Part shown: positions 34,267 through 44,251 of the stretch, piece after piece
How the letters are laid out: every line of letters starts with the position of its first letter
Position numbering within the stretch: the first letter of the stretch is position 1
Source of the DNA: Natronolimnobius baerhuensis
Lineage (GTDB): Archaea > Halobacteriota > Halobacteria > Halobacteriales > Natrialbaceae
NCBI RefSeq assembly: GCF_002177135.1
Contig: NZ_MWPH01000001.1
Span: 434,001 to 498,000, forward strand
DNA: 64,000 bases
Direction of reading: 5' to 3'
Translations under genes and position numbers: made by a program
Notes under the pieces: generated by a model
What the model was told of the DNA's origin: nothing
Seen by the model: only the letters and a program-made list of their open reading frames with translations
Database searches by the model: none

Positions 34267-36099
34267 CTACTCGAGGACGACGAGCACGTCGCCCATATCG
34301 ACGCTCTGGTCCTCTTCAATTGCGATCTCGGTGACCGTTCCGCCGCGGGAGGCGACGATGTCGTTTTCCATCTTCATCGCCTCGAGGACGACGAGCACGT
34401 CGCCGGCGGCGACCTCGTCACCTTCCTCGACTTCGATGTCGAGAATCGTCCCCTGCATCTCGGCGTCGACCGTTTCACCGTCGCCGCTGAGGTCTGTGTC
34501 ATCGCTCGAGCCGCCTGCGGGCTGTGGTGGACCTGACGGATTTCCGGCGTCGACATCGCCCGTCGGAATCGCTGGCGCGCCGTGTTCTGCGAGTTCGACC
34601 TCGAAGCGCTTGCCGTTGACCTCGACGGTGAACTCGCGCTCGACGGTCTCCTCGTCGTCGCTCGAGCCATCGCCGATGTCGCCGCCCCACTGCGACTGGG
34701 CCTCTTCGATGCGGCTCTCGTCGAGTTCCTCGTCGAGATACTTCGTCGTGTGCGTGCTCTCGACGAACGCCTCGTCGGTCAGCATTAGGCGATGGAACGG
34801 GATGATCGTCGGGATTCCCTCGATATCGTACTCGCGCAGCGCGCGCAGCGAGCGCTCGATGCAGTCGTTTCGGTCCTCGCCCCAGACGATCAGTTTCGCG
34901 ATCATCGAGTCGTAGTCGGTCACGAGGTCGTCGCCCTGCCGCAGCGCATCGTCCATGCGGACGCCGATACCGCCCGGTGGATCGTACACCTCGAGCGTGC
35001 CGCCCGTTGCGGGGGCGAAGTCCTCGGCGGCGTTTTCGGCGTTGATCCGGAACTCCATGGCGTGGCCGTCGAACTCGACGTCGTCCTGAGCGAAATCGAC
35101 TTCCTCGCCCGCCGCAATCTGAATCTGGCGCTTGACGATGTCGAGGCCCGTGATCTCTTCGGTGACGGTGTGTTCGACCTGAATCCGCGTGTTGACCTCG
35201 AGGAAGTAGAAGTTCGTGTCGGGACCAAGCGGTTCGTCGGGGCTGCGGCCGGGTTCTTCCTCGACGAGAAACTCGACGGTCCCGGCGTTGGTGTACTCCG
35301 CGGCGGAAACACCGCGGCGGGCAGCCTCGCCGATTTTCTCGCGCAGTTCGTCCGTTAGCGCCGCCGAGGGGCCCTCCTCGATGACCTTCTGGTGACGCCG
35401 CTGCAGGGAGCAGTCCCGTTCGCCCAGATGGCGCACGTTGCCGTGTTCGTCGGCCAGAATCTGGACTTCGATGTGACGCGGGTGCTCGAGGTAGCGCTCG
35501 AGGTAGACCGAGTCGTTATCGAAGTAGGCCTCACCCTCGCGTTTGGCGCTCTCGAGTTGGTCTTCGACCTCGCTTTCATCGCGGACGACCTTCATCCCGC
35601 GGCCGCCGCCACCGCCTTCGGCCTTGATGGCGATGGGGTAGCCGTGTTCCTCGCCAAAGGCTTCGACTTCTGCGGGTTCGGTGACCGGATCGGTCGTCCC
35701 GGGAACGATTGGCACGTCGGCGTCGTCCATGATCGTCCGCGCTTTAGTCTTCTCGCCGAGGCTCTCCATCGCCGCTGCGGAGGGGCCGATCCAGGTGATT
35801 CCCTCGGCCGCTTCGACTTTCGCTGCGAACTCGGCGTTCTCTGCGAGGAAGCCGTAGCCGGGGTGGATCGCGTCGGCGTCGGCCTTGCGGGCGGCCTCGA
35901 TGACGGCCTCGTGATCCAGATAGGAGTCAGCCGCTCGGGCCGGCCCGACGTTGTACGCCTCGTCGGCGTAGCGAACGTGGCCACCGTCTGTGTCGGCCTC
36001 GGAATATATTGCGACGGTTCCGACGTTCAGTTCCTCGCATGCCCGCATCACTCTGACGGCGATCTCGCCGCGGTTCGCCACCAAGACCTTCCTGAACAT
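34267..36099 (-). CDS. pccA: Acyl-CoA (propionyl/acetyl-CoA) carboxylase biotin subunit
   Basis: A 610-residue biotin carboxylase plus carrier protein. [20 protein letters not shown] is the biotin-carboxylase N-terminus. The ATP-grasp loop [20 protein letters not shown]-like [17 protein letters not shown], and [20 protein letters not shown] are diagnostic. The C-terminal 75 residues are a biotinyl domain with [10 protein letters not shown], the Lys being biotinylated. A linker (residues about 505-540) is Pro/Gly/Asp-rich. Together with pccB and pccX it forms the haloarchaeal propionyl-CoA carboxylase. Its start lies 447 bp from pccX, a gap occupied on the other strand by a 5S rRNA gene. Confidence 0.95.
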   Translation of the reverse strand: MFRKVLVANRGEIAVRVMRACEELNVGTVAIYSEADTDGGHVRYADEAYNVGPARAADSYLDHEAVIEAARKADADAIHPGYGFLAENAEFAAKVEAAEGITWIGPSAAAMESLGEKTKARTIMDDADVPIVPGTTDPVTEPAEVEAFGEEHGYPIAIKAEGGGGGRGMKVVRDESEVEDQLESAKREGEAYFDNDSVYLERYLEHPRHIEVQILADEHGNVRHLGERDCSLQRRHQKVIEEGPSAALTDELREKIGEAARRGVSAAEYTNAGTVEFLVEEEPGRSPDEPLGPDTNFYFLEVNTRIQVEHTVTEEITGLDIVKRQIQIAAGEEVDFAQDDVEFDGHAMEFRINAENAAEDFAPATGGTLEVYDPPGGIGVRMDDALRQGDDLVTDYDSMIAKLIVWGEDRNDCIERSLRALREYDIEGIPTIIPFHRLMLTDEAFVESTHTTKYLDEELDESRIEEAQSQWGGDIGDGSSDDEETVEREFTVEVNGKRFEVELAEHGAPAIPTGDVDAGNPSGPPQPAGGSSDDTDLSGDGETVDAEMQGTILDIEVEEGDEVAAGDVLVVLEAMKMENDIVASRGGTVTEIAIEEDQSVDMGDVLVVLE

Positions 36100-36263
36100 T
36101 CTTGCGCAAACAGTTGCCCGGCGAGTACCTTACTTTTTCGCAACGGATAGCGTGCTCATCGTTGCGTGGCCCTCGAGAACGGCGATTGTAATCAATTTGT
36201 CTTGTTGGCCGCGTTTTGACAGTCCATCGCTACTGTGTCTGGCAATCACACAGGCGTCTCGAA

Positions 36264-36279
36264 ACGAAACCCTTAGAAT
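36264..36279 (+). promoter_or_regulatory. BRE/TATA-like promoter of the orphan 5S rRNA gene
   Basis: CGAAAC (36265-36270) followed by CTTAGAAT (36272-36279) looks like a haloarchaeal BRE plus TATA box. Transcription would start near 36302, about 40 bases before the 5S mature 5' end, as expected for a processed precursor. Confidence 0.45.
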
Positions 36280-36340
36280 AGTCCCTCGCCACAATTGAAA
36301 TGAACTCGCAGTCAGTCTTTGACTGGGTGCGACTCCACAC

Positions 36341-36460
36341 TGAGGCGGCCACAGCGGCGAGGTACCTCCCGTACCCATCCCGAACACGGCAGATAAGCTC
36401 GCCTGCGTGTCGGCAACTACTGGAGTGGGCGACCCTCTGGGAACGTCGACTCGCCGCCTT
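36341..36460 (+). rRNA. rrf: 5S ribosomal RNA, orphan and sequence-divergent
   Basis: About 120 nt recognised from conserved 5S blocks: GAGGCGGCCACAGCGG, CCTCCCGTACCCATCCCGAA, CACGGCAGATAAG, TACTGGAGTGGGCGACC and CTCTGGGAA. All 5S helices close: AGGCGG (36343-36348) with CCGCCT (36454-36459); GGCGAG (36356-36361) with CTCGCC (36398-36403); GTCGGC (36409-36414) with GTCGAC (36445-36450, one G-U). The stems differ from the usual haloarchaeal ones by paired changes, which suggests a functional RNA and not a decayed copy. No 16S, 23S or tRNA gene is near. It lies antisense within the pcc cluster. A TTTT stretch at 36477-36480 may end transcription. Confidence 0.93.
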
Positions 36461-36546
36461 GCTCTTCATATTCCAGTTTTACACCTCGAGCAGACGCGCT
36501 GTTGTGCTCGAGTCTCGTGTAATCGCCTCGAGTGCGTAGAACAGAG

Positions 36547-36888
36547 TCAGAACCGATCTGTCCGCCCTGCGGCCGACCACGCGTCCGTTGGCGCGTCACG
36601 AGGGACGCGAGCGAGTCGTTGTTGCTGAGCGCGCACGCGGCCGCTGAACGCCCAGCGTTTGCCATCCCAGCTCTCTTGGTCACTCGCGGCTGCAGCGGCG
36701 ACGGCCAGCGCCTGATCGTGCAGGTGCGCGCCGACGGCAGCGACAATTGCCGCCGCCTCTTCCTCGTCTGCGTCGTCAGGCAGCGTGATATCGACCTCGG
36801 ACAGGAGCGACGGCTCGAGTCCGTCACACACCTGTGTGTCCGTGGACGCGCTGGCGTCGGTCGTCTCCGTCTGATTTTGTGATGCCAT
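36547..36888 (-). CDS. pccX: Acyl-CoA carboxylase small subunit PccX
   Basis: A 113-residue protein from ATG 36888 ([20 protein letters not shown]). [20 protein letters not shown] matches the short motif of epsilon-type small subunits of actinobacterial and haloarchaeal acyl-CoA carboxylases. [20 protein letters not shown] is the typical C-terminal half. The N-terminus is disordered. It is encoded 9 bp downstream of pccB. In Haloferax the third subunit PccX is part of the propionyl-CoA carboxylase locus, which supports the call. Confidence 0.85.
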   Translation of the reverse strand: MASQNQTETTDASASTDTQVCDGLEPSLLSEVDITLPDDADEEEAAAIVAAVGAHLHDQALAVAAAAASDQESWDGKRWAFSGRVRAQQQRLARVPRDAPTDAWSAAGRTDRF

Positions 36889-36897
36889 CGAACTCGC

Positions 36898-38442
36898 TTA
36901 CAGCGGGATGTTCCCGTGTTTCTTGTCCGGGTTCGATTCGCGTTTCGTCTCCAGCATCTCGAGGTCGGCGATCAGTCGCGGGCGGGTTTCGGTGGGGACG
37001 ATCACGTCGTCTAAGAAGCCCTTGTCCGTCGCCGTGTAGGGGTTGGCGAACTCCTCGCGGTACTCTTCGATGAGTTCGTCGCGCAGGGCGTCGGGGTCGT
37101 CGGCTTCGGCGAGTTCGTCGCGATAGAGAATGTTGACCGCACCCTGTGGACCCATCACCGCGATTTCGGCGGTCGGCCAGGCGTAGTTGACGTCCGCGCC
37201 GAGATTCTTCGAGGCCATGACACAGTAGGCCCCGCCGTAGGCTTTGCGCGTGATAACCGTCAGCAGCGGGACGGTCGCCTCGGCGTACGCATAGAGCAGT
37301 TTCGCGCCGTGGCGGATGATCCCGCGGTGTTCCTGATCCGTCCCGGGCATGTAGCCGGGGACGTCAACGAAGGTCACGATTGGGATATTAAAGGAGTCAC
37401 AGAAGCGTATGAATCTCGAGCCCTTCATCGAGGAGTCGACCGTGAGCGTGCCTGCATTGACTCGAGGCTGGTTCGCGACGATGCCGACCGAGCGACCGTC
37501 GAGGCGGCCGAAGCCGACGACGAGTTCTGCCGCGAAGTTGTCTGCGACTTCGAAAAAGGAGCCCTCGTCGACCACGCTGTCGACGACATCGACCATGTTG
37601 TAGGGCTTCTGCGGACTCGAGGGGACGATGGATTTGAGCTCATCGTCGCGTCGGTCGGGGTCGTCCCACGGCTCGACGCGTGGCGGGTCCTCGACGTTGT
37701 TCTGTGGGAGATACGAGAGCAGGCGCTTCATATCGTCGAGTGCCTGCTCTTCGCTGTCGCAGGCGAACTGGGCGACGCCTGTTTTGCCGGCGTGAGTCAT
37801 CGCGCCGCCGAGTTCCTCGTGAGTCACGTCCTCGCCGGTGACGGTCTTGGTAACGCCGGGGCCGGTGATGTACATGTGACTCGTGTCTTTGACCATGAAG
37901 ATGAAGTCGGTAATCGACGGCGAGTAGACGGCTCCACCCGCGCAGGGCCCCATGATCCCCGAAATCTGTGGGATAACGCCACTGGCTTCCTGATTTCGGT
38001 TGAAGATTTCGGTGAAGCCAGCGAGGGACTTGACGCCTTCCTGAATGCGTGCGCCTGCGGAGTCGTTGAGCCCGATCACGGGCGCACCGACTTCCATGGC
38101 CATATCCATGACTTTGCAGATCTTCTCGGCGAACACCTCGCCGAGCGAGCCGCCGAAGACGGTAAAGTCGTGTGCGAAGACGAACGTCGTCCGGCCGTTG
38201 ACCTTCCCGTAGCCCGTGACGACGCCGTCGCCCGGAATCTTCTGTTCTTCCATTCCGAACTGGCTCGTCTGGTGGGTCCGGAGTTGGTCGAACTCCGTAA
38301 ACGTGCCCTCATCAAGGAAGTAGTCGATCCGCTCGCGAGCGGTCATCTTCCCCTTGTCGTGTTGTTTGTCGATTCGTTCCTCGCCACCACCCAGGCGAGC
38401 CTCCTCGCGGCGCTCCTCGAGGTCGTCGATGCGGTCTTCCAT
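36898..38442 (-). CDS. pccB: Acyl-CoA (propionyl-CoA) carboxylase carboxyltransferase subunit
   Basis: A 514-residue carboxyltransferase. [20 protein letters not shown] at 38442 is taken as the start; a GTG two codons earlier (38448) is possible. [20 protein letters not shown] and [19 protein letters not shown] form the first acyl-CoA/biotin oxyanion region. [20 protein letters not shown] and [20 protein letters not shown] form the second. It transfers carboxyl from biotin on PccA to propionyl- or acetyl-CoA. The first gene of the pccB-pccX pair, with pccA further downstream on the same strand. Confidence 0.95.
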   Translation of the reverse strand: MEDRIDDLEERREEARLGGGEERIDKQHDKGKMTARERIDYFLDEGTFTEFDQLRTHQTSQFGMEEQKIPGDGVVTGYGKVNGRTTFVFAHDFTVFGGSLGEVFAEKICKVMDMAMEVGAPVIGLNDSAGARIQEGVKSLAGFTEIFNRNQEASGVIPQISGIMGPCAGGAVYSPSITDFIFMVKDTSHMYITGPGVTKTVTGEDVTHEELGGAMTHAGKTGVAQFACDSEEQALDDMKRLLSYLPQNNVEDPPRVEPWDDPDRRDDELKSIVPSSPQKPYNMVDVVDSVVDEGSFFEVADNFAAELVVGFGRLDGRSVGIVANQPRVNAGTLTVDSSMKGSRFIRFCDSFNIPIVTFVDVPGYMPGTDQEHRGIIRHGAKLLYAYAEATVPLLTVITRKAYGGAYCVMASKNLGADVNYAWPTAEIAVMGPQGAVNILYRDELAEADDPDALRDELIEEYREEFANPYTATDKGFLDDVIVPTETRPRLIADLEMLETKRESNPDKKHGNIPL

Positions 38443-38569
38443 CGTCACGTCTGGAACACCCCAGTCGGTTGCATACCGCGTTGTGTGAGCACCAACTGGA
38501 AAAGGATTCCGTAACACTATCACGACCTTTCTCCAATCTAGTAACAAGTATAGGTCATATTTAGAAAAG

Positions 38570-38577
38570 TTATATAG
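38570..38577 (+). promoter_or_regulatory. TATA box of the NSS transporter gene
   Basis: TTATATAG lies in an AT-rich block, ending 25 bp before the ATG at 38603. The distance predicts transcription starting at or just before the start codon, the usual leaderless haloarchaeal arrangement. Confidence 0.5.
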
Positions 38578-38602
38578 TCCTGCTATTTTAAAGTGACACA
38601 GC

Positions 38603-39997
38603 ATGGCACGAGAAACATGGGCAACACGTACAGGCTTCATCCTCGCCGCGGTCGGGAGTGCGGTGGGGCTTGGCAACATCTGGCGATTCCCGTTCGTCAC
38701 TGGTGAGGGCGGTGGTGCAGCATTCCTCGTGGTGTACTTGCTGTTTGTCGCACTCGTTGGCTTCCCGGCGATTCTTGTCGAGTTCGTCGTCGGTCGTCAC
38801 ACCGACCGAAACCCGGTCGGCGCACTGATACAGTTGGGTGGGGACGCCTGGAAGTATATCGGCGGCGTCTTCATCGTCACTGGGTTCGTGATCCTCTCGT
38901 ACTACAGCGTCGTCGCTGGCTGGTTTATTCGATACTTCCTCGAGGGTTTCCGAGGAAGCTACGCAGGCCATCTCGAGGGGTACGAAGCGGCTGCAGCTGA
39001 GGCGGGAGCACCCGCAGCAGAGTTGATGTTCGGAGATCTGTCGACTGGACTGTTCGCGTTCGTGTTCCACACGATCTTCATGGCAGTGACAATCGGGATC
39101 GTCGCGCTCGGGATCCGTCGCGGTATTGAAGTCGCGACGAAAGCGATGGTTCCCGCGATAATCATCCTGCTCGCTGGAATGGCGGTCTGGGCGTTCACGC
39201 TTCCCGACTCCGGAGCCGGCTACGAGTACTACCTCTCGCCGGAGTTCAGCGTCATCGCCGATAACTGGACGACACTGCTGCCAGCAGCGGCTGGACAGGC
39301 GTTCTTTACGCTTTCGCTCGGCATGGGTGTGATGATCACCTACGCGTCCTACCTCGGTGAGGATCGAAATCTGACCAAAGACGCTGGGACGATCATCGGG
39401 TTCGACACCGGTATCGCATTCTTGACCGGGCTGGTCGTCTTCCCGGTCTTCTTTTCGGCTGGGATCACCGAGCCGGGTGAGGGTGGTGCCGGAGCGATCT
39501 TCATCTCGATGACCCAAGCGTTCGCTGACATCTCCGGTGGGCACATCCTTGGGCTTGTCTTCTTTGGAACCGTCGCAATCGCCGCACTCTCGAGTGCAAT
39601 TTCGCTCCTCGAGGTCGTCACCGCGTACGTAATCGATGAGAAAAACGTCGAGCGCTGGAAGGCAGCCCTCGGGATGGGTGGTGTCATCTACTTGCTTGGC
39701 GTGCCGGTAACCTACGATCTGATCTTCCTTGACCTGCTGGACCTGTTCGCCGACGGCATCTTGCTCGTGTTCGGCGCGCTGGTGTTGATGATTCTGGTTG
39801 GCTGGATCGCACCGAACTTCGCCGTCAAGGAACTCTCGAAAGGCATTGGCGATCTCGGCTCGCTCGGCCAGGCATGGATCTGGGTCGTTCGAATCCCGAT
39901 CATTATCGTCCTCATCGTCACGCTGGCACTCGGCATCGTCGACTACGTCGATTTCTTGACGGGGGACTTCGCTGGCTGGCTCGACGAGAACCTCTAA
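38603..39997 (+). CDS. Sodium-dependent transporter, NSS/SNF family
   Basis: A 464-residue Na+-coupled symporter of the neurotransmitter-sodium-symporter family in the cytoplasmic membrane. The TM1 motif [20 protein letters not shown] and [20 protein letters not shown] (TM2) are strongly conserved. TM6/TM8 regions ([40 protein letters not shown]) provide the second Na+ site. About eleven helices are seen. Substrates in the family are amino acids or related compounds; none can be fixed here. It stands divergent to the pcc cluster. Confidence 0.93.
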   Translation: MARETWATRTGFILAAVGSAVGLGNIWRFPFVTGEGGGAAFLVVYLLFVALVGFPAILVEFVVGRHTDRNPVGALIQLGGDAWKYIGGVFIVTGFVILSYYSVVAGWFIRYFLEGFRGSYAGHLEGYEAAAAEAGAPAAELMFGDLSTGLFAFVFHTIFMAVTIGIVALGIRRGIEVATKAMVPAIIILLAGMAVWAFTLPDSGAGYEYYLSPEFSVIADNWTTLLPAAAGQAFFTLSLGMGVMITYASYLGEDRNLTKDAGTIIGFDTGIAFLTGLVVFPVFFSAGITEPGEGGAGAIFISMTQAFADISGGHILGLVFFGTVAIAALSSAISLLEVVTAYVIDEKNVERWKAALGMGGVIYLLGVPVTYDLIFLDLLDLFADGILLVFGALVLMILVGWIAPNFAVKELSKGIGDLGSLGQAWIWVVRIPIIIVLIVTLALGIVDYVDFLTGDFAGWLDENL

Positions 39998-40166
39998 CCC
40001 AGTATAGACCACCAACGCAGCGACACATCAATCATTTTTCAGCGCCGATACAACGCTCGAGAGTCCCAACCGTCGCCAGTCAAACCGCTCCGCTCGAGTT
40101 TGTATTAGCTGCCGCTGTGTTTCTGGCTCCGCTAGCATCGTCACCGGCACATCGACCGAGCGTGAC

Positions 40167-40991
40167 TCACACTGACTCGTACGGCCCCAACCGTGTTCCA
40201 TCGAGGAGATACGCCTCACCGTCCGCGATTCCATCGGGTAAAAACGGCGAGAGAAACGACTGCGCTGCGAGATTGATCCACGTCCCACCCACGAGGTCGT
40301 TAAACGCCGGCAGGACCACCAGTCGCGGCGGTTCCGCACTCGAGTCCGCGAGCCACGAAACGTCCTCGTAGCCGCCGTGGTCGCGAAACGGCGTCGGATC
40401 GACACGCCCGCGGAGCCACGCGCGTTCGACGCGACTGCCGCCGACTTCGTCCTTGAGGCGTACGCAGGGATGTTCGTGGCCACAACAGAGTACGTCGCAC
40501 TCGAGAACGTCAGCTGCGGGCCAGGTGTGGCCGTGACAGACGCCGATGCCGTCAAGGGCGATGCCATCGCCGGGAACGACGCTGACGCTCGCGTTGGGAT
40601 CACCAACTTCCGCGTCGCCGTCGGCTCCGAACCACGTCTCGAGGTTCCCGTCGTGATTGCCCTTGACGACTGTGACGTCGATAGTCGTTGGAAGCGACTC
40701 GAGCAAGACCTCGAGTTCGCCGCGTTCGGCCCCGCCGGGGTCGCCAATCGAGTGCATCAGATCGCCGAGGACGACGAGTCGGTCGGCCGCCGTTCGCTCA
40801 CAGAGCGCGAGCAGTCGCTCTCGACGTTCGGGTGCCTTGCTCGGAACGTCGACGCCGCGCTCGTATCGCAGGCCGGCCTCGTAGCCGGCGTGGTAGTCCG
40901 CGACGAGCAGCGCGCGCTCACCGTCGACTGTGGCCGTCGCGGCTGGCTCGCCGGGGACGGGTTCGACGCGGACGCGACGCCCTCGAGTCAT
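40167..40991 (-). CDS. rpe: RPA-associated metallophosphoesterase
   Basis: A 274-residue calcineurin-like phosphoesterase from ATG 40991 (MTRGRRVRVEPVPGEPAATA). The metal motifs are in order: VADYHAG (DxH), VVLGDLMHSIGD (GD), VVKGNHDGN (GNHD) and CCGHEHPCV (GHxH). It lies 9 bp downstream of the rpap1 gene. In Haloferax volcanii an rpe phosphoesterase gene forms an operon with rpa1 and rpap1, so the name follows both domain and order. The substrate is unknown; a role beside single-strand DNA binding is inferred. Confidence 0.88.
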   Translation of the reverse strand: MTRGRRVRVEPVPGEPAATATVDGERALLVADYHAGYEAGLRYERGVDVPSKAPERRERLLALCERTAADRLVVLGDLMHSIGDPGGAERGELEVLLESLPTTIDVTVVKGNHDGNLETWFGADGDAEVGDPNASVSVVPGDGIALDGIGVCHGHTWPAADVLECDVLCCGHEHPCVRLKDEVGGSRVERAWLRGRVDPTPFRDHGGYEDVSWLADSSAEPPRLVVLPAFNDLVGGTWINLAAQSFLSPFLPDGIADGEAYLLDGTRLGPYESV

Positions 40992-41000
40992 CGGCGGCGA

Positions 41001-42812
41001 TTAGATCGGCTTCAGCGAGTCGCCGTTCGGTTCGTAACACTGCCCACCCATGAGCGCGTCCTGAATCGCGTCTTCGACCTCGTCCTCGGAGACGCTGATC
41101 TCGCTCGCAACGGTATCGACGAGCTCCGACCGGTCGGCTCCGTCGCCGTCGTCGAGGTCGCTCATGGTGTCGATGACGTAGTCCTGCAGATCGACATCCT
41201 CGGCGGGTTCGTCATCATCGGCGTCGTCGCCATCGTCCGCCGTTTCGTCTTCGGTTGTCGACGCCTCGGCAGACTCGCTGTCAGCGTCGGACTCGTCGGA
41301 CTCGCTGGCCTCGAGGCCTGACTCTGGCGGAACTCCAATGTCGTCGTCGGCATCGGCGATATCGTCAGCGCCGTCTGCAGCAGTGTCTACAGGTTCGCCT
41401 GCCGCAGCATCGTCGGCGGCTGGCTCATCGGGTTCAGCATCGACTTCAACGTCAATACCGGCCTCGCCGGGTTCTTCGACCTCCGAACCGGTCGTGAACT
41501 CCGCGCCGAATTGCTCCTCGAGTTGTTCGCGCTCGTCGTCGTCCATCTCATACATGCCGGTGTCACCGGCATCGAAGTCGCCGAGGTCGTCGTCGGCGTC
41601 TGCGGCGGCCTCCGCCTCGTCGAACGTCGCCGTTGTCTCGTCCGTCTCGGCTGTCGCTGCCGATGACGCAGACTCGCTCTCGAGATCTGATTCAGTCTCG
41701 GCGGCGTCAGGGTCCGACTCTGGCTCGGGTTCGGACGCTGGTTCCGCTTCGGGGCCGGAGTCGGATGCAGGTTCCACGTCGGGTTCGGATTCGCTGTCCG
41801 GCGCTGACTCGCTTGGAGTCTCCGCTTCGCTCTCGAGGTCGTCGCTGGCGTCAGCAGTCGCTGATTCCGACTCCTCGAGTTCCGACTCAGCGTCGATGTC
41901 AACGGGTTCAGCGGTCGACTCAGTCGATCCGGTTGCAGTTCCAGCGACAGACGAGTCGTCGATGGACTCAGTGCCAACAGATTCGGTTTCTGCGGACGTC
42001 TCGATAGACGCGGCGTCCGACGGCTCGTCCGGAACCGCCGCCTCGAGCGCCTTGAGGTCGAGACTCGAGAGCGCCGAAAGCGAGTCAAACGTCGCGGCGT
42101 CGTAGTCGGGCGCTGACTGCTCCGGCTGGGCGGTGAACGACCCGACCTGATCGCGCTCGCCGGCGACGACTTCGACGGCCTCCTCGGCGCAGTCGCGTAG
42201 GGCGGCGAGATACGACGGCGTCGTCCCGTAGGCGTCCTGTGCGAGCGGGATTCCCGCCGCGAGACCGGGTTCGACGTCGGCCTCGAGAAGCGCGTCGCTC
42301 AGCTCCTCGCCGCCCGCGTCTACGTTGGCTGCAGCGGCGTAGGTCCCGATTCGCTCGAGCGTCTGCTCGGCCGCGCTGACGACCCAGCGGTCGCGGGTGT
42401 CGGCATCGACCGTCGCGATGCTTTCGGGCCGGATCGAGGTGTACACCTGGTCCGAATCGTCGGGCTGGAACGTCCGGGCCTTGCCGGTGACCGCGACGAA
42501 CGCGGGCGGCTCGAGGGACTCGAGCGTGGCGAGTTCGTCGGGCTGGTACTGGCCGGCGTAGACGACGAACGCGCCCGTCGGGTCGACGACGCGTGCGCGA
42601 AGCATTTCGTCGTTAACCGCGGTGATCTCGGTCAGCGTGCCGACCGCGAACAGGCGGTTGACTCGCGCGCCGGTCGGGGCGATGACGTAGTTCGGCGCGC
42701 GCTCTTCGTCGCTTTCGGTGTGCGAAACGGAGGCGTCGTCGTACTCGGCCGCAAAGAGCCGGTAGGCGACTTCGCGTCCGGGAATTACCTCGTCCTCGTC
42801 GGTGGCGCTCAT
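41001..42812 (-). CDS. rpap1: RPA-associated protein Rpap1 (COG3390)
   Basis: A 603-residue OB-fold protein starting MSATDEDEVIPGREVAYRLF. The folded N-terminal 200 residues contain NRLFAVGTLTEITAVNDEML and VVDPTGAFVVYAGQYQPDEL, an RPA32-like OB-fold. From about residue 220 to 520 the chain is a long low-complexity Ser/Asp/Glu linker. The last 70 residues fold again as a winged-helix-like domain (VIDTMSDLDDGDGADRSELV, then EDEVEDAIQDALMGGQCYEP). Its start overlaps the rpa1 stop (ATGA). It partners with Rpa1 in single-stranded DNA binding. Confidence 0.88.
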   Translation of the reverse strand: MSATDEDEVIPGREVAYRLFAAEYDDASVSHTESDEERAPNYVIAPTGARVNRLFAVGTLTEITAVNDEMLRARVVDPTGAFVVYAGQYQPDELATLESLEPPAFVAVTGKARTFQPDDSDQVYTSIRPESIATVDADTRDRWVVSAAEQTLERIGTYAAAANVDAGGEELSDALLEADVEPGLAAGIPLAQDAYGTTPSYLAALRDCAEEAVEVVAGERDQVGSFTAQPEQSAPDYDAATFDSLSALSSLDLKALEAAVPDEPSDAASIETSAETESVGTESIDDSSVAGTATGSTESTAEPVDIDAESELEESESATADASDDLESEAETPSESAPDSESEPDVEPASDSGPEAEPASEPEPESDPDAAETESDLESESASSAATAETDETTATFDEAEAAADADDDLGDFDAGDTGMYEMDDDEREQLEEQFGAEFTTGSEVEEPGEAGIDVEVDAEPDEPAADDAAAGEPVDTAADGADDIADADDDIGVPPESGLEASESDESDADSESAEASTTEDETADDGDDADDDEPAEDVDLQDYVIDTMSDLDDGDGADRSELVDTVASEISVSEDEVEDAIQDALMGGQCYEPNGDSLKPI

Positions 42813-44113
42813 GCGTCCACCTCCTCGAGTTCGGCGGCAGTTCCATCGATTTCCTCGAGGAACGCGCTCGCGCGCGTTTCGGGGTCGTCGTCGCTCTCGG
42901 CGAAGGACTCGGCGTCGAGATTCGCGCCGTACTCGTCGACCGAGAGGTGCCCGCGGACGCGGTACTCGCGGCCGACGATTTCCTCACGAATTGTGTCGGC
43001 GACGACTTCCTGGTCCATCGCTTCGCGGGCGGCCTCGAGCGCATCGTCCAAGGTGCCGCCGTAGACGTCTTCGGTGATCTCGTCGTCCAACACGGCGGTG
43101 ACGGTACCGGTTCCGTCGTCGACGATGGCTTTGACGCGCAGGTCGTCGACACCGTCGACGCTGCCGTGGGTTCGACACTGGCCTTTCTGGATGACGCGGT
43201 AGCACTCGGGACAGCGCTGGATGAGCCCCGAGCCGTCGCGGATGGCGATGACGTTGCCGACGACTTCCACGTCGTAGACGCCGCCCGTGCGGACGGCCTC
43301 GCCGACGCCCATCGTTGTCGTGTCCGCGCCCACGTCGATCTCGCGCTCGAGTGCGGCAACCGTCGAAAACTCCGAGACGTTGACTTCGGGGACGCCGCGG
43401 AACTCCTGGACGTAGGCGTTTTCGATGCGGACCGTTCCGCCGTCTTCGATCTCCGGAGCAGGGTCCCAGTTCGTAAAGGGCAGTCGGCCGCTCTCGTCGC
43501 CGAAGACGCCGCTCAGGATATCTGTCTCGCCGTCGCGGCCATCGATTGTCCGGCGTTCGCACTCCACGACGGAGACCTCGACAGTTGCCGCGCGGTCGCC
43601 CGTCTCGAGGTCGGCGAGGTCGGATTCCCCGCCGATTTCGTGGGGTACCTCGAGTCCGTCCTCATCGAACGAAATGGACGTGCTCTCGCCGAGGTTGAGT
43701 TCGGGTTCGCCGTCCCACTCGCGGACGTTCGCGTTGCCCGCGGTGATGGTGTCGCCCGGCGAGAGACCGAAGTCCTCCCACGAGGTGTAATCGACCGTGC
43801 CGGTCTCGTCTGCGAGGCGGCCCTCGACGATGACGTGATCGTCGCCCTGGTAGCGGATCGACCGCTTGCCAGCAGAGAGGACGACACCCGTAACAGTCAC
43901 GCTGCTATCGTCGGGCGTGATGTCGGCGATGTCCTTGGCTGACGGCGTGCCGCCACCGGCACTACTTCCGTCGCCGTACTTCCGGCGAAGGCTCTGTTTG
44001 GCCTCGTCGATTGGCACGCTGTACTCCACTAAGTTCTGCAGGTCGGCTGTGACCTCCTCTTTGTCGACACCGAGGTCGGAGGCAAGATCCTCGGCATGAT
44101 TCTCGAGTTCCAT
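42809..44113 (-). CDS. rpa1: Replication protein A, large-subunit-like Rpa1
   Basis: A 434-residue single-stranded-DNA-binding protein. At least three OB-folds are readable: SVTVTGVVLSAGKRSIRYQG, AATVEVSVVECERRTIDGRD, and GVYDVEVVGNVIAIRDGSGL. The last is followed by the zinc finger CPECYRVIQKGQCRTHG (three Cys, one His). The N-terminal 50 residues are a helical domain (HAEDLASDLGVDKEEVTADL). It is the first gene of the rpa1-rpap1-rpe operon, matching the Haloferax order. It protects single-stranded DNA in replication and repair. It is divergent from the GNAT gene, with a 138 bp shared promoter region. Confidence 0.92.
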   Translation of the reverse strand: MELENHAEDLASDLGVDKEEVTADLQNLVEYSVPIDEAKQSLRRKYGDGSSAGGGTPSAKDIADITPDDSSVTVTGVVLSAGKRSIRYQGDDHVIVEGRLADETGTVDYTSWEDFGLSPGDTITAGNANVREWDGEPELNLGESTSISFDEDGLEVPHEIGGESDLADLETGDRAATVEVSVVECERRTIDGRDGETDILSGVFGDESGRLPFTNWDPAPEIEDGGTVRIENAYVQEFRGVPEVNVSEFSTVAALEREIDVGADTTTMGVGEAVRTGGVYDVEVVGNVIAIRDGSGLIQRCPECYRVIQKGQCRTHGSVDGVDDLRVKAIVDDGTGTVTAVLDDEITEDVYGGTLDDALEAAREAMDQEVVADTIREEIVGREYRVRGHLSVDEYGANLDAESFAESDDDPETRASAFLEEIDGTAAELEEVDA

Positions 44114-44251
44114 TCGTCCGTAATTGGTGTGGTGGATTTAAAAGCGTTCCCGCGAGACACGCCTCGTGATCTGCCGACAACCGGCGTTCGTCGCTCCCAG
44201 TCACCGGGAATGGTGTGGGCGTCTTAGGTCACTGGCAGCCGATTGTCCAGT

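Noticed and set aside
34267-36150. Several long plus-strand frames opposite pccA
   Set aside because: pccA has complete ATP-grasp and biotin motifs on the minus strand. The plus frames have no domain and shadow-like composition.
41338-42105. Long Ser-rich open frame on the plus strand
   Set aside because: It is the mirror of the Ser/Asp/Glu linker of Rpap1 on the other strand, which has both folded ends and operon context.
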